Shown: positions 1 to 8,886, numbered from the stretch's first letter. The stretch: DNA of 64,000 nucleotides from Paraburkholderia diazotrophica (GCF_900108945.1 NZ_FNYE01000018.1:1-64000); one strand, 5' to 3'. Notes: generated by a model from the letters alone, not told the origin. A program made the numbers and translations.

Positions 1-857
1 CGCGTGAAGCCGTTGCAGATGTTGTCGACCGACAGCGTCATCGTGAGCAGCGGCAGCGTGGCGCCGAAGAGCGTCATCGGCAGGTTCGCGAGGCCCCAGT
101 CTTTCGCGATCGGCCCGATTTGCGCGGTCGCCATCAGGCCGCCCGCTGCAACCGCGACGAAACACAGATAGATCACCCAGAACACGGGCGCCTTGATCAT
201 CTGACCCGGCGTGTAATCGGCCTTGGTCACCGCGAACTTGCGTTTCGCAGGCGGCGCTTTTGCGGTGTCGGGCTTGCGCAGCAGCATCGCGAGCACGAAG
301 ATCGCCACGCCTTGCAGGATGCCGAAGAACAGGAACGTGTGCTCGTAGCCCTTGGCCGTGATCATGTTCGCGATGGGGATCACCGTGATGGCCGCGCCCG
401 CGCCGAAGCCCGCCGCCGTCAGGCCCGCGGCGAGGCCGCGCTTGTCCGGGAACCACTTGAGCGCATTGCCGACGCACGTGCCGTACACGCCGCCCGCGCC
501 GATGCCGGCAATCACGGACGCCGCGTAGAGTTCAGGCAGCGTCGTCGCGTATGAATTCAGCACCCATGCAAGGCCCGCGCAGAGCGCGCCGCCCGCCACG
601 ACGGGACGCGGACCGAAGCGGTCGACGAGCCACCCTTCGACGGGCACGAGCCACGTTTCAGTGAGAATGAAGATTGAGAAGGCAAGCTGAATCGATGCTT
701 CGCCCCAGTGGTGCCGCGCATTCATCGGGGCGACGAAGAGCGTCCACGCATATTGAAGATTCGCCACCAGCGCCATGCATAGCATGCCGATGATCAGCTG
801 ACACCAACGGTTCGAAAAGAAACCGCTTCCCGTCGCCTGTCGGGTGTTTCCATTCAT
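1..857 (-). CDS. oxlT: Oxalate/formate antiporter-type MFS transporter (5' part; cut by window start)
   Basis: Inner-membrane major facilitator of the OxlT type, which exchanges oxalate for formate. The 285 visible codons start MNGNTRQATG at the ATG at 857 and run open to base 1. Seen: many hydrophobic segments, an early QYAWTLFVAPM segment, TETWLVPVEGWLVDRFG (the cytoplasmic loop after TM2) and VYGTCVGNALKWFP. The same blocks recur in the second oxlT-type gene at 42040, so the two are clear paralogues. The C-terminal third is outside the window. A GntR/FCD regulator lies upstream on the same strand. Oxalate catabolism genes (oxc, frc) often lie next to such transporters and may sit to the left, but that is not visible. 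Family assignment is solid; the substrate is inferred. Confidence 0.85.
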   Translation of the reverse strand, partial: MNGNTRQATGSGFFSNRWCQLIIGMLCMALVANLQYAWTLFVAPMNARHHWGEASIQLAFSIFILTETWLVPVEGWLVDRFGPRPVVAGGALCAGLAWVLNSYATTLPELYAASVIAGIGAGGVYGTCVGNALKWFPDKRGLAAGLTAAGFGAGAAITVIPIANMITAKGYEHTFLFFGILQGVAIFVLAMLLRKPDTAKAPPAKRKFAVTKADYTPGQMIKAPVFWVIYLCFVAVAAGGLMATAQIGPIAKDWGLANLPMTLFGATLPLLTMTLSVDNICNGFT

Positions 858-1204
858 GTGCATCGTCTCCGCTCTCGACGGGAATCGGCGCTTTAGCGCT
901 CTCTCCCGTCGCATGCAAAATGTTGCGTTCTAATGTTTTCGATGCGGACCGCGCGATCAAGGATCGTTGCGCCCGCAAGCGCCTACTCGTTTTCTACCCG
1001 GCGCTGGGTGACTTTCGACAGACCTGCGTAGTTAACCATTCAAACAGGCTGCAGTCTTTTCATTTTTATTCCAACGGGCTGCGGATTTTCCCTATGCGAT
1101 GCACATTGAAGCGCAAAGGCAGGCGTTAACCCTTAACCCAAGGACTCATTCCGGGCGAACCCATCCTAAGCGGCTGTAGCGAATTGCGAATAATTAAAGA
1201 TAGT

Positions 1205-1230
1205 TATCGAATCGATAAACGATCGTTTAT
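1205..1230. promoter_or_regulatory. Overlapping palindromes, candidate operator
   Basis: TATCGA-a-TCGATA (1205-1217, 13-bp odd palindrome) overlaps ATAAACGATCGTTTAT (1215-1230, perfect 16-bp palindrome). They lie in the upstream DNA of the oxlT-type gene and downstream of the GntR gene. Perfect symmetry in AT-rich DNA suits a dimeric repressor, but which protein binds is unknown. Confidence 0.4.
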
Positions 1231-1286
1231 GGAAGCGATGGCGCGGGACGCGCAGCGGAGCTTGCCGCTTGGCAATGAGGGAAGAT

Positions 1287-1313
1287 GCGGACATCCGGAA
1301 AATGGATGTCCGC
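1287..1313 (-). terminator. Hairpin after the GntR gene, possible terminator
   Basis: GCGGACATCC (1287-1296) and GGATGTCCGC (1304-1313) form a perfect 10-bp stem with a 7-nt loop, 40 bp beyond the stop codon of the GntR gene. No U-run follows on the minus strand, so it is not a classical intrinsic terminator; it may help Rho-dependent termination or mRNA stability. Confidence 0.4.
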
Positions 1314-1352
1314 TAGAGAACAGGGAACAGTACTGCCGAAAACGCGCTGCGC

Positions 1353-2072
1353 TCAGTCGAGGAAATCGCAGTTCGCCTCGATGAATGCGGCGAGATCGAG
1401 CGAGTGCTGACGCACCAGGCGTTCGGCGAGTTCGGTGTCGCGCTTTTCCAGCGCCTCGATGATCCGCAAGTGGTCGACGATCGAGCGCGACGCGCGGTCG
1501 CTCTGCGAAATCGTCATCCGGCGAATCGCGCGCACATGAATGAAGATGTTCTTGATCGTGTCGAGAATGATCTGCGACTTCGACAGCTCGACGATCGCCT
1601 GATGGAACGCGATGTTCGCATCCGAGTACTCGGCGATATGCTCGGCGGGCGTCGAATCGCGGAACTGGTCGAACATGTGACGCAGCCGCGCGATCTCTTC
1701 GTCCGTCGCGTGCAGTGTCGCGAGACGTGCGGCCATGCTTTCGAGCGCGGCCCACATCTGCACCATTTCGACGATCTCGCGCTTGCTCTTGCGCACGATG
1801 TAGATGCCCCGGCGCGGAATCGTGCGCACGAAGCCTTCCTGCTCGAGCAGCGTCATCGCCTCGCGCACGGGCGTGCGGCTCACGCCGAGCGATTCGCTCA
1901 GCGCGCGATCGTCGAGACGGATTTCTTCGCGCGACGCGTAGATGTCCGCATCCGCGATCGCCTGGCGCAGCATCGCGTACGCGCGATCGCGCAGGCTCGC
2001 GCTGGTCCCGATAGGTTGCAATGACAGGGTGAACGGCGTTGCCGCTGGCTGGCTGTCCAGTTCTGACGACAT
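1353..2072 (-). CDS. GntR-family transcriptional regulator, FadR/FCD type
   Basis: DNA-binding regulator of 239 residues. The N-terminal winged helix-turn-helix is visible as LSESLGVSRTPVREAMTLLE followed by the wing (GFVRTIPRRGIYIVR). The rest is an all-helical FCD ligand-binding domain, with ANIAFHQAIV carrying a typical metal-site His. The start MSSELDSQP is chosen because AGAGGCG stands just upstream; an upstream ATG would add 11 residues without a better site. It is the nearest regulator to the oxlT-type gene on the same strand and may control it. FCD regulators usually sense small organic acids; the ligand here is not known. Confidence 0.85.
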   Translation of the reverse strand: MSSELDSQPAATPFTLSLQPIGTSASLRDRAYAMLRQAIADADIYASREEIRLDDRALSESLGVSRTPVREAMTLLEQEGFVRTIPRRGIYIVRKSKREIVEMVQMWAALESMAARLATLHATDEEIARLRHMFDQFRDSTPAEHIAEYSDANIAFHQAIVELSKSQIILDTIKNIFIHVRAIRRMTISQSDRASRSIVDHLRIIEALEKRDTELAERLVRQHSLDLAAFIEANCDFLD

Positions 2073-2186
2073 GCATCGCCTCTGATGGGTCGGTGTCTTG
2101 AACACCGTGGTTGTTCAAGCGGCCTGATGCGCCGCGCCCGTATCGTGCCGCGCGCGTCCATCGCCACGCGGACTGGTGACGTATTT

Positions 2187-2196
2187 AGTATATCAG
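2187..2196. promoter_or_regulatory. TGATATACTA element upstream of the GntR gene
   Basis: On the minus strand TGATATACTA lies about 115 bp upstream of the GntR start, in a locally AT-rich promoter stretch. It resembles the perfect palindrome TGATATATCA found at 41867-41876 upstream of the second oxlT-type gene. A shared operator for the GntR/FCD protein is possible but rests only on this similarity. Confidence 0.3.
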
Positions 2197-2265
2197 TGTG
2201 TGAGGTATTGTCGACGGGCGGCGCGTCCCGCCTGGCGTGGGGCGCGGGCGGCGTGCTGTCGCAGC

Positions 2266-2565
2266 TTAGGGATTCGGGACGCTCGTCGCGGGGCCGTTTA
2301 CAGACGCCGTCAACGCACCGTCTGCCGCCGATGCTTCGCGCGGCGCTTCGAGCATCACCGCGCCGCATTGTAACTGGCCGTTGTCGTTCGATTCGAGTTC
2401 GGCGGCCGTCAGGTTCGCGCACGCCGCATCGACGATCGTGCCGATGTCGTGCCGGTTGCGCTCACGCGCCGCGTGCTTCATTTCGCGCTGGAGCCATCCG
2501 CTGAAACTCACGACGGCGAATACCGCTACGGCTAAAAGTACTGACTCGAGCTTCGTCAAACGCAT
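2266..2565 (-). CDS. Small single-pass membrane protein, unknown function
   Basis: About 99 residues from ATG MRLTKLES. One hydrophobic segment (SVLLAVAVFAVVSFSGWL) near the N-terminus is followed by a soluble, basic then mixed region (REMKHAARERNRHD) with two Cys residues. A GTG at 2601 would add 12 residues; neither start has a clear ribosome binding site. Coding bias is acceptable and the membrane helix makes it plausible. No family recognised. Confidence 0.5.
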   Translation of the reverse strand: MRLTKLESVLLAVAVFAVVSFSGWLQREMKHAARERNRHDIGTIVDAACANLTAAELESNDNGQLQCGAVMLEAPREASAADGALTASVNGPATSVPNP

Positions 2566-2850
2566 CTTGGGTGAAGGCTTTGCAGAGGGATGGCCAGTCA
2601 CGATAACGGCATCGCAGCGAAAAGCTTGAGCCCGCGCGCATTTGCAAACGCGCCCCGCAGCGTCCCGTCTGTTGCAGCCGGAAAAATGCCCTGCTATATC
2701 CGATCGCGCAGCGCCTTTTGTGCAATTTGCGGCGAGCCAATCGTCTTGGTGTTGCCGGAACGATCCTCAAGTCCGCCGATAGCTTCGACACCGCAACTTT
2801 ACTTGCAGCTTTCGCACAACAAGCCCATCCGCATTGAACGGGAGAGCGTC

Positions 2851-4197
2851 ATGGCCACCGAGCCCGAAAGTTTCCGCGATCAGTTCGTCTCGATGTTTCA
2901 GTCCGCCGTCGACGAAGTCGTGCGCAGCACGACGCCTTCCACGCGTCTCACATCGCGGCCAGGCCTCGACAACCCGTTCGTCAGCGCCGCCGCGACGATC
3001 GCGCAACTGAAGGCGCAAGGCGAGGCATCGCTGCCAGATGTTGCGCCGGGCCAAATCGCGCAGGACGCGTGGACGTGCGCAAAGATGGGCCTCGATCTGA
3101 TGGAGGCGCGCGCACGCGGCGACAGCGCGACGGCCGAAAGCATCCAGAACGACATCCGCTACAACGTCTGCGACCCGGCGTGGATCACGGTCATCGAAAA
3201 CTACATGCAGTACTTCGGCCCGGACGGCAAGCGCGCCGCGATTCCCTACCGGCGCGCGGCCGCGATCGGACCCGTCACGGTTCCGCTGAAAGCGGGCGCC
3301 ACGGTCGCGCTGATCGCCGACTGGGGCACGGGCACCCAGGTCGCCGCCGATCTGCTGAAACAGGCCGCGCTGCAAAGCCCGGACGTTGTGATCCATCTCG
3401 GCGACATCTACTACTCGGGCACGCCGCAGGAATGCGACGCGAACTTCAGGAAGATCGTCGATGCCGTGCTTTCGCGCGATACGAAGGACGTGCCCGTCTA
3501 TACGCTTTCCGGCAATCACGACATGTACTCAGGCGGCGCCGGCTACTACGGGCTGATCGACACGCTCAACGATCACGCGCGACTGCAGCCCGCCAGCTTC
3601 TTCTGTCTGCGCAACGACGACTGGCAGTTCATCGCGATGGACACGGGCCTGCACGACTACAACCCGTTCACAGTGAATGATGTCGTCACTTTTCTGGAGC
3701 AGGACGAAGAGGACTGGATTGTCGAGCGCATCGCCGAATTCAGCGGCAAGACGATTCTGCTCTCGCATCACCAGCTCTTTTCCGCGCTCTCGCAGATCGG
3801 ACCGCCGCAAACGGACGGCAAACTCACGGCGTACAATCCGCGGCTGCTCGCGAGCTTTCGACGCTTTTCGCAGGCCGCGACGCAGCCGATTTCCGCATGG
3901 TTCTGGGGCCATGAGCACAACCTGAGCGTGTATCAGCCGTACCTCGGCTTGACGCGCGGACGTTGCATCGGACACGGCGCCGTGCCCGTGCTCGTCAATG
4001 GCCCCGAGAACGCGTCCGACCCGCGCGTCGTCAATCCGCCCGCGTTGCAGAACGTCCTGCTGAAACAGGCGAACAAGGTCTACATGCACGGCTTCACGAT
4101 CATCCGGCTCGGACAAGGCGCGCAGAAAGCGCAAGCGTCGGCGGAGTACTACGAGAGCACCGACGGCACGACGCCCATGTTCACCGAAACGCTTTAG
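2851..4197 (+). CDS. Calcineurin-like metallophosphoesterase
   Basis: Predicted dinuclear-metal phosphoesterase of 448 residues. Metal-ligand motifs appear in family order: IADWGTG (Asp157), HLGDIYYSG (Asp185), LSGNHDMY (Asn222-His223-Asp224), LLSHHQLF and WFWGHEHN (His354, His356). The Trp after the first Asp and the GDIYY block resemble purple-acid-phosphatase-like members. No signal peptide is seen, so it is probably cytoplasmic. The N-terminal 140 residues are helical and not part of the catalytic fold. The start has GGGAGAG four bases upstream; the frame is open further upstream but without a signal. Substrate unknown; it stands alone. Confidence 0.85.
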   Translation: MATEPESFRDQFVSMFQSAVDEVVRSTTPSTRLTSRPGLDNPFVSAAATIAQLKAQGEASLPDVAPGQIAQDAWTCAKMGLDLMEARARGDSATAESIQNDIRYNVCDPAWITVIENYMQYFGPDGKRAAIPYRRAAAIGPVTVPLKAGATVALIADWGTGTQVAADLLKQAALQSPDVVIHLGDIYYSGTPQECDANFRKIVDAVLSRDTKDVPVYTLSGNHDMYSGGAGYYGLIDTLNDHARLQPASFFCLRNDDWQFIAMDTGLHDYNPFTVNDVVTFLEQDEEDWIVERIAEFSGKTILLSHHQLFSALSQIGPPQTDGKLTAYNPRLLASFRRFSQAATQPISAWFWGHEHNLSVYQPYLGLTRGRCIGHGAVPVLVNGPENASDPRVVNPPALQNVLLKQANKVYMHGFTIIRLGQGAQKAQASAEYYESTDGTTPMFTETL

Positions 4198-4241
4198 CTC
4201 TAACGCGCCGAATGCGGAAGTCTCGCGCTAGACGTCTCGCC

Positions 4242-4595
4242 CTAGACGTCGACGATCACTTCGAAGCCGCCGTAGATCAGACGCTTGCCGTCGAACGGCA
4301 TCGGCAGCGTATCGGGCTGCGTGCGCGGGTCGGCCATTACTTTCTTCATGCCTTCGTCGCGTGCCGCGCGCGAAGGCCACACGACCCACGAAAAGACCAC
4401 GACCTCACCGGGTTCGAGCTTGACGGCCATCGGAAACGACGTGAGCTTGCCTTCCGGCACGTCGTCGCCCCAGCATTCGACGACATTCAGTGCGCCGTAT
4501 TCCTTGAAAACGCCTGCCGCAATCTGGGCATGCCTACGGTAAATCTCGCGATTCTCCTCCTTTACACCGACGACAAATCCGTCCACATAATTCAT
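4242..4595 (-). CDS. DUF1428 family protein (YbaA-like)
   Basis: A 117-residue protein matching the DUF1428 family in length and sequence: MNYVDGFVVGV at the start, VVECWGDDVPEGK, VVFSWVVWPSRAARDE and a C-terminal IYGGFEVIVDV. Members are small ferredoxin-like-fold cytoplasmic proteins of unknown function. The start is fixed by GGAGG six bases upstream; the longer open frame would run through that site. No operon partner. Confidence 0.85.
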   Translation of the reverse strand: MNYVDGFVVGVKEENREIYRRHAQIAAGVFKEYGALNVVECWGDDVPEGKLTSFPMAVKLEPGEVVVFSWVVWPSRAARDEGMKKVMADPRTQPDTLPMPFDGKRLIYGGFEVIVDV

Positions 4596-4782
4596 TGCAG
4601 CCTCCATGTGCGGTTTCGTGAGAACCCAGGCATATCTCGCGCCGTTGCCTGGTTCTACACACACGACGAGCGAGGCGGCAGCAAATCGACAGCATCGCAA
4701 TGATTTTCCTTATTCAAGCGCACGTCGATGACGCGCGTTGCGCCGTGGCATAATCCGCGCAGCCTTCAACAACCCTTTCGAC

Positions 4783-5169
4783 ATGTCGAGCCGGTTCCAT
4801 CGGAAGATTGGCAGCATCCTCGGATTGCTTGCGATCCTGATGGCGACGCTCGCGCCCACTGTCTCGCAGGCTATTGCAGCAAGCCGCGGCGCGTACGATC
4901 CTGCCGCAGCGCTCTGCTCGTCGCACACGGCCACGCTCGCCGACACGCACGAAGACGACCCTACCGACACTCACACGCTCGCCTCGCATTGGCACGCTTG
5001 CGGCTATTGCAGCCTGCTCGCGCATTTCCCCGTGCTGCCCGCGTCGGCGTCGACGTTTGCGCTGATCGTCACGGCCATCACGCAACAGGCCGCCGCGCGC
5101 TTCGACAGCGTCGCGCTCGCCACGCCCTATCAAGCCGCGCAACCGCGCGCGCCGCCCGTTCATCTCTGA
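4783..5169 (+). CDS. DUF2946 family protein, probably copper-related
   Basis: A 128-residue exported or membrane protein. A hydrophobic N-terminal segment (ILGLLAILMATLAPTVSQA) is followed by a His/Cys-rich region containing HWHACGYCSLLAH, the family hallmark, and a second hydrophobic segment (FALIVTAI). DUF2946 proteins often lie beside copper-resistance genes and the His/Cys cluster suggests metal binding. An outer-membrane protein and copC follow on the same strand. The start lacks a strong ribosome binding site; a TTG at 4738 in the same frame is an alternative. Confidence 0.7.
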   Translation: MSSRFHRKIGSILGLLAILMATLAPTVSQAIAASRGAYDPAAALCSSHTATLADTHEDDPTDTHTLASHWHACGYCSLLAHFPVLPASASTFALIVTAITQQAAARFDSVALATPYQAAQPRAPPVHL

Positions 5170-5275
5170 GTCGAATCGCGTTCCGGCAATGCCATGACGG
5201 CCTTGCTGTTTTCGCGCGTGTGCCGCTTCGCGCAGCGCAAGCCGCTCACGCACGCGCCCATACTCGGGATGACCC

Positions 5276-6157
5276 ATGAACATCACACTCGACAGGCGCG
5301 GCACACTGCCGCTCGCCTGCTGCATTGCCGCGGCCTTGCTCTTTCCGGCGCTCTCACACGCGCACGCGATTGCGGGCAATCGCGTATTCCCCGCCACGAT
5401 GGCCGTCGACGACCCCGGCGTCGGCGACGAACTCAACTTGCAATACGGCCAGCAGCGCGTGCCCGGCGACGATGGCGACCAGAGCCTCAACACGTTCAGC
5501 TTCGAATACGACAAGCTGATCACGCCGCGCCTTGCGGTATCGGTCGCAGGCGCTTACGTCGGGCAGAACAATCCGACGGCACACGGTTTCGACAACTTCA
5601 GCGTCGGCCTCAAGTACCTGCTGTACGTGAACGAAGCGCACGAATTCATGACGTCGATTGGCGTCGACGCGGATCTCGGCGGCACGGGCAGTCACGCGAT
5701 CGGCGACAGCTTCTCGACGATCTCGCCGACGATCTTCGCGGGCAAAGGTTTCGGAGACCTGCCCGATTCGCTCGCGTGGCTGCGCCCGGTCGCGATCACG
5801 GGCGAAGCCGGTCCCGCCTTCACGACGGGCGCGGGCCAGCCCAACGCGTTCAACTACGGCGTGACAGTGCAATACAGCCTGCCCTATTTGCAGCAGCACG
5901 TGCGCGACGTCGGCTTGCCACAGCCGCTCGCGAGCGTGATCCCCATCGTCGAAATTCCGCTATCGCGCAGTCAGGGGCAAACAACGGGCACGGTGAATCC
6001 GGGCTTTATCTGGGTCAATCGTTATGGGCAACTGGGCATCGAAGCGCAGATACCCATCAACCGCGCGAGCGGCTCGCATGTCGGCGTGCTGGTGCAGGCG
6101 CATATCTTCTTCGACGACATCGCGCCGACGACGATCGGCAAGCCGCTCTTCCCGTAA
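5276..6157 (+). CDS. Predicted outer-membrane beta-barrel protein in a copper-type cluster
   Basis: A 293-residue protein with a Sec signal peptide (LACCIAAALLFPALSHAHA). The mature part has alternating amphipathic strands (SFEYDKLI, AVSVAGAYVG, VGLKYLLYV, LGIEAQIPI, HVGVLVQAHIFF) as in transporter-like outer-membrane proteins. Gly and Asn are frequent and Cys is absent after the signal. It lies between the DUF2946 gene and copC, 13 bp before the latter, so co-transcription is likely. A role in metal handling is inferred from position only. Confidence 0.7.
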   Translation: MNITLDRRGTLPLACCIAAALLFPALSHAHAIAGNRVFPATMAVDDPGVGDELNLQYGQQRVPGDDGDQSLNTFSFEYDKLITPRLAVSVAGAYVGQNNPTAHGFDNFSVGLKYLLYVNEAHEFMTSIGVDADLGGTGSHAIGDSFSTISPTIFAGKGFGDLPDSLAWLRPVAITGEAGPAFTTGAGQPNAFNYGVTVQYSLPYLQQHVRDVGLPQPLASVIPIVEIPLSRSQGQTTGTVNPGFIWVNRYGQLGIEAQIPINRASGSHVGVLVQAHIFFDDIAPTTIGKPLFP

Positions 6158-6170
6158 CGAGGACATCGCA

Positions 6171-6530
6171 ATGAACATGACACGAATTGCAATCGCAGGC
6201 GGCATGCTGTTGGCGCTGAGCCCGCTCGCCGCCAACGCACACGTGTTTCCGCAGAAGCAGGAGCCCGGCGCGGGCGCGACGGTCGAAACACCGGCCAGGG
6301 TAGTCGTCACATTCGACGGACCGCTCGAACCGGCATTCAGCACGCTGACCGTCACCGATGCGTCGGGCAAGCAGGTCAACACCGCGAAATCGGCCGTCGA
6401 CGCGCAGCAGCCGCGCGTCGAATCGGTCGCGCTGCCCGCTTTGCCTGCCGGCAAGTACACCGTGCATTGGGTTGCCGTCGCATCGGACGGCCATCGCACG
6501 CACGGTGATTATTCGTTCAACGTGAAGTGA
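6171..6530 (+). CDS. copC: Periplasmic copper-binding protein CopC
   Basis: CopC-family protein of 119 residues. A signal peptide ends ...LAANA and the mature protein begins with His (HVFPQKQEP), the residue that forms the N-terminal copper site in CopC. Core strands ARVVVTFDGPLEP and the C-terminal VHWVAVASDGHRTHGDYSF match the family. Length is typical for CopC without a fused CopD. No CopD membrane protein follows, so the protein may act as a copper carrier or work with a distant partner. AACGAGG precedes the start. Confidence 0.85.
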   Translation: MNMTRIAIAGGMLLALSPLAANAHVFPQKQEPGAGATVETPARVVVTFDGPLEPAFSTLTVTDASGKQVNTAKSAVDAQQPRVESVALPALPAGKYTVHWVAVASDGHRTHGDYSFNVK

Positions 6531-6573
6531 TGAAGCGATGACTACGTGCCGCGACGCAAGCGCCCGATGACGC

Positions 6574-7219
6574 TCACGCCGCGCGCTGGTTCGTGGCGCG
6601 CGGCACTGCACGCGGCAATTCCAGACGCCGCGACCACGTCGCCATCATGCGAACGGCAACGGGCGGCTTGCTGAGTATCGCGCTGTCGTAGCGCTTGCCT
6701 TCGAAGCGATGCGTATCGACGATGCGAAAGCCATGCGCGCGATAGAACGCGATCAGATGTACAGCGGCGCCGGCGTATCGAGCGCGAGCTCGCCAAAGCC
6801 GCGCGTCGCGGCCCAATGCTCGGCGAACGTCAGCATCGACTTGCCGATGCCGCGCCCTTGCCACATCGGATCGATGCCGAGCTGGCGCACACTCGCCACA
6901 TCGTCGCGCTGATAAAGCTCGCATGGCGAGCCGGCGTCGCGCGCATAGAGCGTCATCGTGCCCACGATCTTGCCGTTGCACACCGCGACGAAACAGTCGC
7001 CTGCCGATGCGCGTTACTGCGTCACCGCGATGGACTGATCGACACACGTGCAGTTGAGCCCCATCATCCCGAGCCTCGCGAATGCGCGATGCAGTGCATC
7101 GCGGTGAGTTGCGCGTACGAGTCGCGCGCGGGATCGAAACGCCGCACGATGCTGTCCGCTCCGTGACGAATGCCCGAACAGTGCGCGTTCCGGCTGACGA
7201 CTGCGTGCGGTTTCTGCAT
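6574..7219 (-). pseudogene. GNAT acetyltransferase, degraded
   Basis: Reading along the minus strand, three frames together give one GNAT acetyltransferase. The start is MQKPHAVV with a good GGAGAGG site. The frame reaches YAQLTAM, then shifts near 7095 (about two extra bases, ATGcaCTGCAT) to LHRAFARLGMMG. An in-frame TAA follows at 7014-7016, and the same frame continues as FVAVCNGKIVGTM and the acetyl-CoA loop IDPMWQGRGIGKSML. A second shift around 6760-6775 leads to HLIAFYRAHGFRIVDTH and the end. Two frameshifts plus a stop make a functional product unlikely. Sequencing error could explain one lesion but hardly three. Confidence 0.75.
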
Positions 7220-7422
7220 GGCCTCTCCGTTCAACGATCGATGCCTGCAGTCCAGGGACGGCTCTGATGCGCAACAAGAAAAAATGTCGTAAAAAATGGG
7301 CTCGAACGTGTAGCGATCGCGGCATCGCATCGGCCATCGCGCCGCGTCGCATGAGGCCGTGCTACTGTCGCAGCAACCGGCACGCACGTTTCTTCATCGT
7401 TCCATTCCGCCACGGAGTGCGC

Positions 7423-8886
7423 GTGAACAATCCGCTGATTATCGGCTTTGCGCTCGTCGCGCTCGATGTGGTGGTATGGCGTTGCGCGATACCCAGAAAC
7501 GAAGTCGCGCGGCTGCTGGTGCGGCTCTGCATCTATGCGGCCTTTAGCGCGCTGCTGTTCAGCTCGAACCTGAGCCCGTTCTCACAGGCGCCTTATTTGA
7601 ATTCGCGGCCGCTGCACGTGATCGGCCAGGTGCTCGAAATCATCTGGTGGCTGATGGGCGCGCGCCTGCTCAGCATGGCGCTCGACACGCTGCTCCTGCC
7701 CAGGACCTGGCGCCGTCAGCGGCTCTTTCAGGACGTGTTCGGCGCGCTCGTGTTTCTCGCCGCCGTCGTCGCCGCGCTCGGCTTCGTGCTCGAACTGCCC
7801 GTGCGCGGGCTCGTCGCGACATCGGGCGCGCTCGCGATCGTGCTGGGCCTCGCGATTCAAAGCACGCTCAGCGATGTGTTCGCGGGCATCGTGATCAACA
7901 CGACCGAGCCGTATCACATCGGCAACTGGGTTTCAATCGACGGCGTCGAGGGCAAGGTGCTGGAGATGAACTGGCGCGCGACGCATCTGCTGACGTCGCA
8001 AGGCAACATCGTCATCGTGCCGAACGCCGTCGCGGCCAAGGCAAAGATCACGAACAGCAGCCGCCCGCCGACGCTGCATGGCGTGACCGTCACGCTCGAG
8101 ATCACGCCCGAAGCACGCCCGGGCGTCGTGCTGGCCGCGCTCGAACGCGCGCTGGCGGGCGTGCGCGCCGTGATCGCCGACCCCGCGCCGTATGCGCTCG
8201 TGAAGAGGACCACCGTCACGTCGATCCAGTACGAAGCGACGGCGTACGTCGACGACATGAGCAAGAAGCTCGCTGCCACGAACGAGCTTTACGACCTGTG
8301 CTACCGGCATCTCGCGGCAGCGGGCGTCGAGCTGCGTCCGCTGGGCGTCCCGTATGCGCCGCCCGCGCCCGCAGCGCAGGTCGATCGCAAGATCGGCCTG
8401 CTCAGGCGCGTCGAACTGTTCGCCGCATTGACGCAGGAAGAACTGGCGCGGCTCGCGCCACTGCTTTCGCGCCACGAATATGACCGCGGCGACATCGTGC
8501 TCACACCCGAAACCGTCCCCGATAATCTGAGCATCGTCGATTCGGGCGTGCTGTCGGTCGTTGCGGAAAATGCGTCCGGTACCGTCGAAGTGAACCGCCT
8601 CGGTCCCGGCGATGCAATGGGCGAAGCGGGGCTGCTCGCGGGCATGCCCGCGCGCGTGAAGATTTCGGCGCTGACGCAAGCCGTCGTCTATCAGTTGAAG
8701 AAAGACGACGTGACGCCGCTGCTCAAGGACAACCCCGACGTCGCAAAGCTGATGTGCCGCCTGCTGTCGCGCCGCCAGGATACGCTAGGCAAGCTCGGCG
8801 CGCCGACACCCGTCGCCCAGTCGGAGCAGTCGATCTTTCAATGGCTGCTCGATGGCATGCGCAAGCTGCACGATCTGACGTTCTGA
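7423..8886 (+). CDS. MscS-type mechanosensitive channel with C-terminal cyclic-nucleotide-binding domain
   Basis: A 487-residue inner-membrane channel. Several N-terminal hydrophobic helices lead to the MscS pore helix and beta domain (ATSGALAIVLGLAIQSTLSDVFAG, WVSIDGVEGKVLEMNWRAT). From about residue 345 a cNMP-binding-like domain follows (VELFAALTQEELARLA... GPGDAMGEAGLLAGMPARV), resembling the phosphate-binding cassette. Family members may be gated by tension, by ligand, or by both. The GTG at 7423 is chosen because GGAG stands seven bases upstream and the preceding open frame is basic and not channel-like. It stands alone between the GNAT pseudogene and pcaF. Confidence 0.85.
   Translation: MNNPLIIGFALVALDVVVWRCAIPRNEVARLLVRLCIYAAFSALLFSSNLSPFSQAPYLNSRPLHVIGQVLEIIWWLMGARLLSMALDTLLLPRTWRRQRLFQDVFGALVFLAAVVAALGFVLELPVRGLVATSGALAIVLGLAIQSTLSDVFAGIVINTTEPYHIGNWVSIDGVEGKVLEMNWRATHLLTSQGNIVIVPNAVAAKAKITNSSRPPTLHGVTVTLEITPEARPGVVLAALERALAGVRAVIADPAPYALVKRTTVTSIQYEATAYVDDMSKKLAATNELYDLCYRHLAAAGVELRPLGVPYAPPAPAAQVDRKIGLLRRVELFAALTQEELARLAPLLSRHEYDRGDIVLTPETVPDNLSIVDSGVLSVVAENASGTVEVNRLGPGDAMGEAGLLAGMPARVKISALTQAVVYQLKKDDVTPLLKDNPDVAKLMCRLLSRRQDTLGKLGAPTPVAQSEQSIFQWLLDGMRKLHDLTF

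Larger units (their letters stand above)
858..1352. other. 495-bp intergenic region between GntR regulator and oxlT
   Basis: No convincing gene. It is more AT-rich than its neighbours (for example around 1050-1100 and 1185-1235), as expected for promoter DNA of the minus-strand antiporter. It contains two overlapping palindromes at 1205-1230 and a hairpin at 1287-1313, listed separately. Confidence 0.6.

Noticed and set aside
2590..2850. N-terminal extension of the metallophosphoesterase by 87 residues
   Set aside because: No family similarity or ribosome binding site; GGGAGAG precedes the ATG at 2851.
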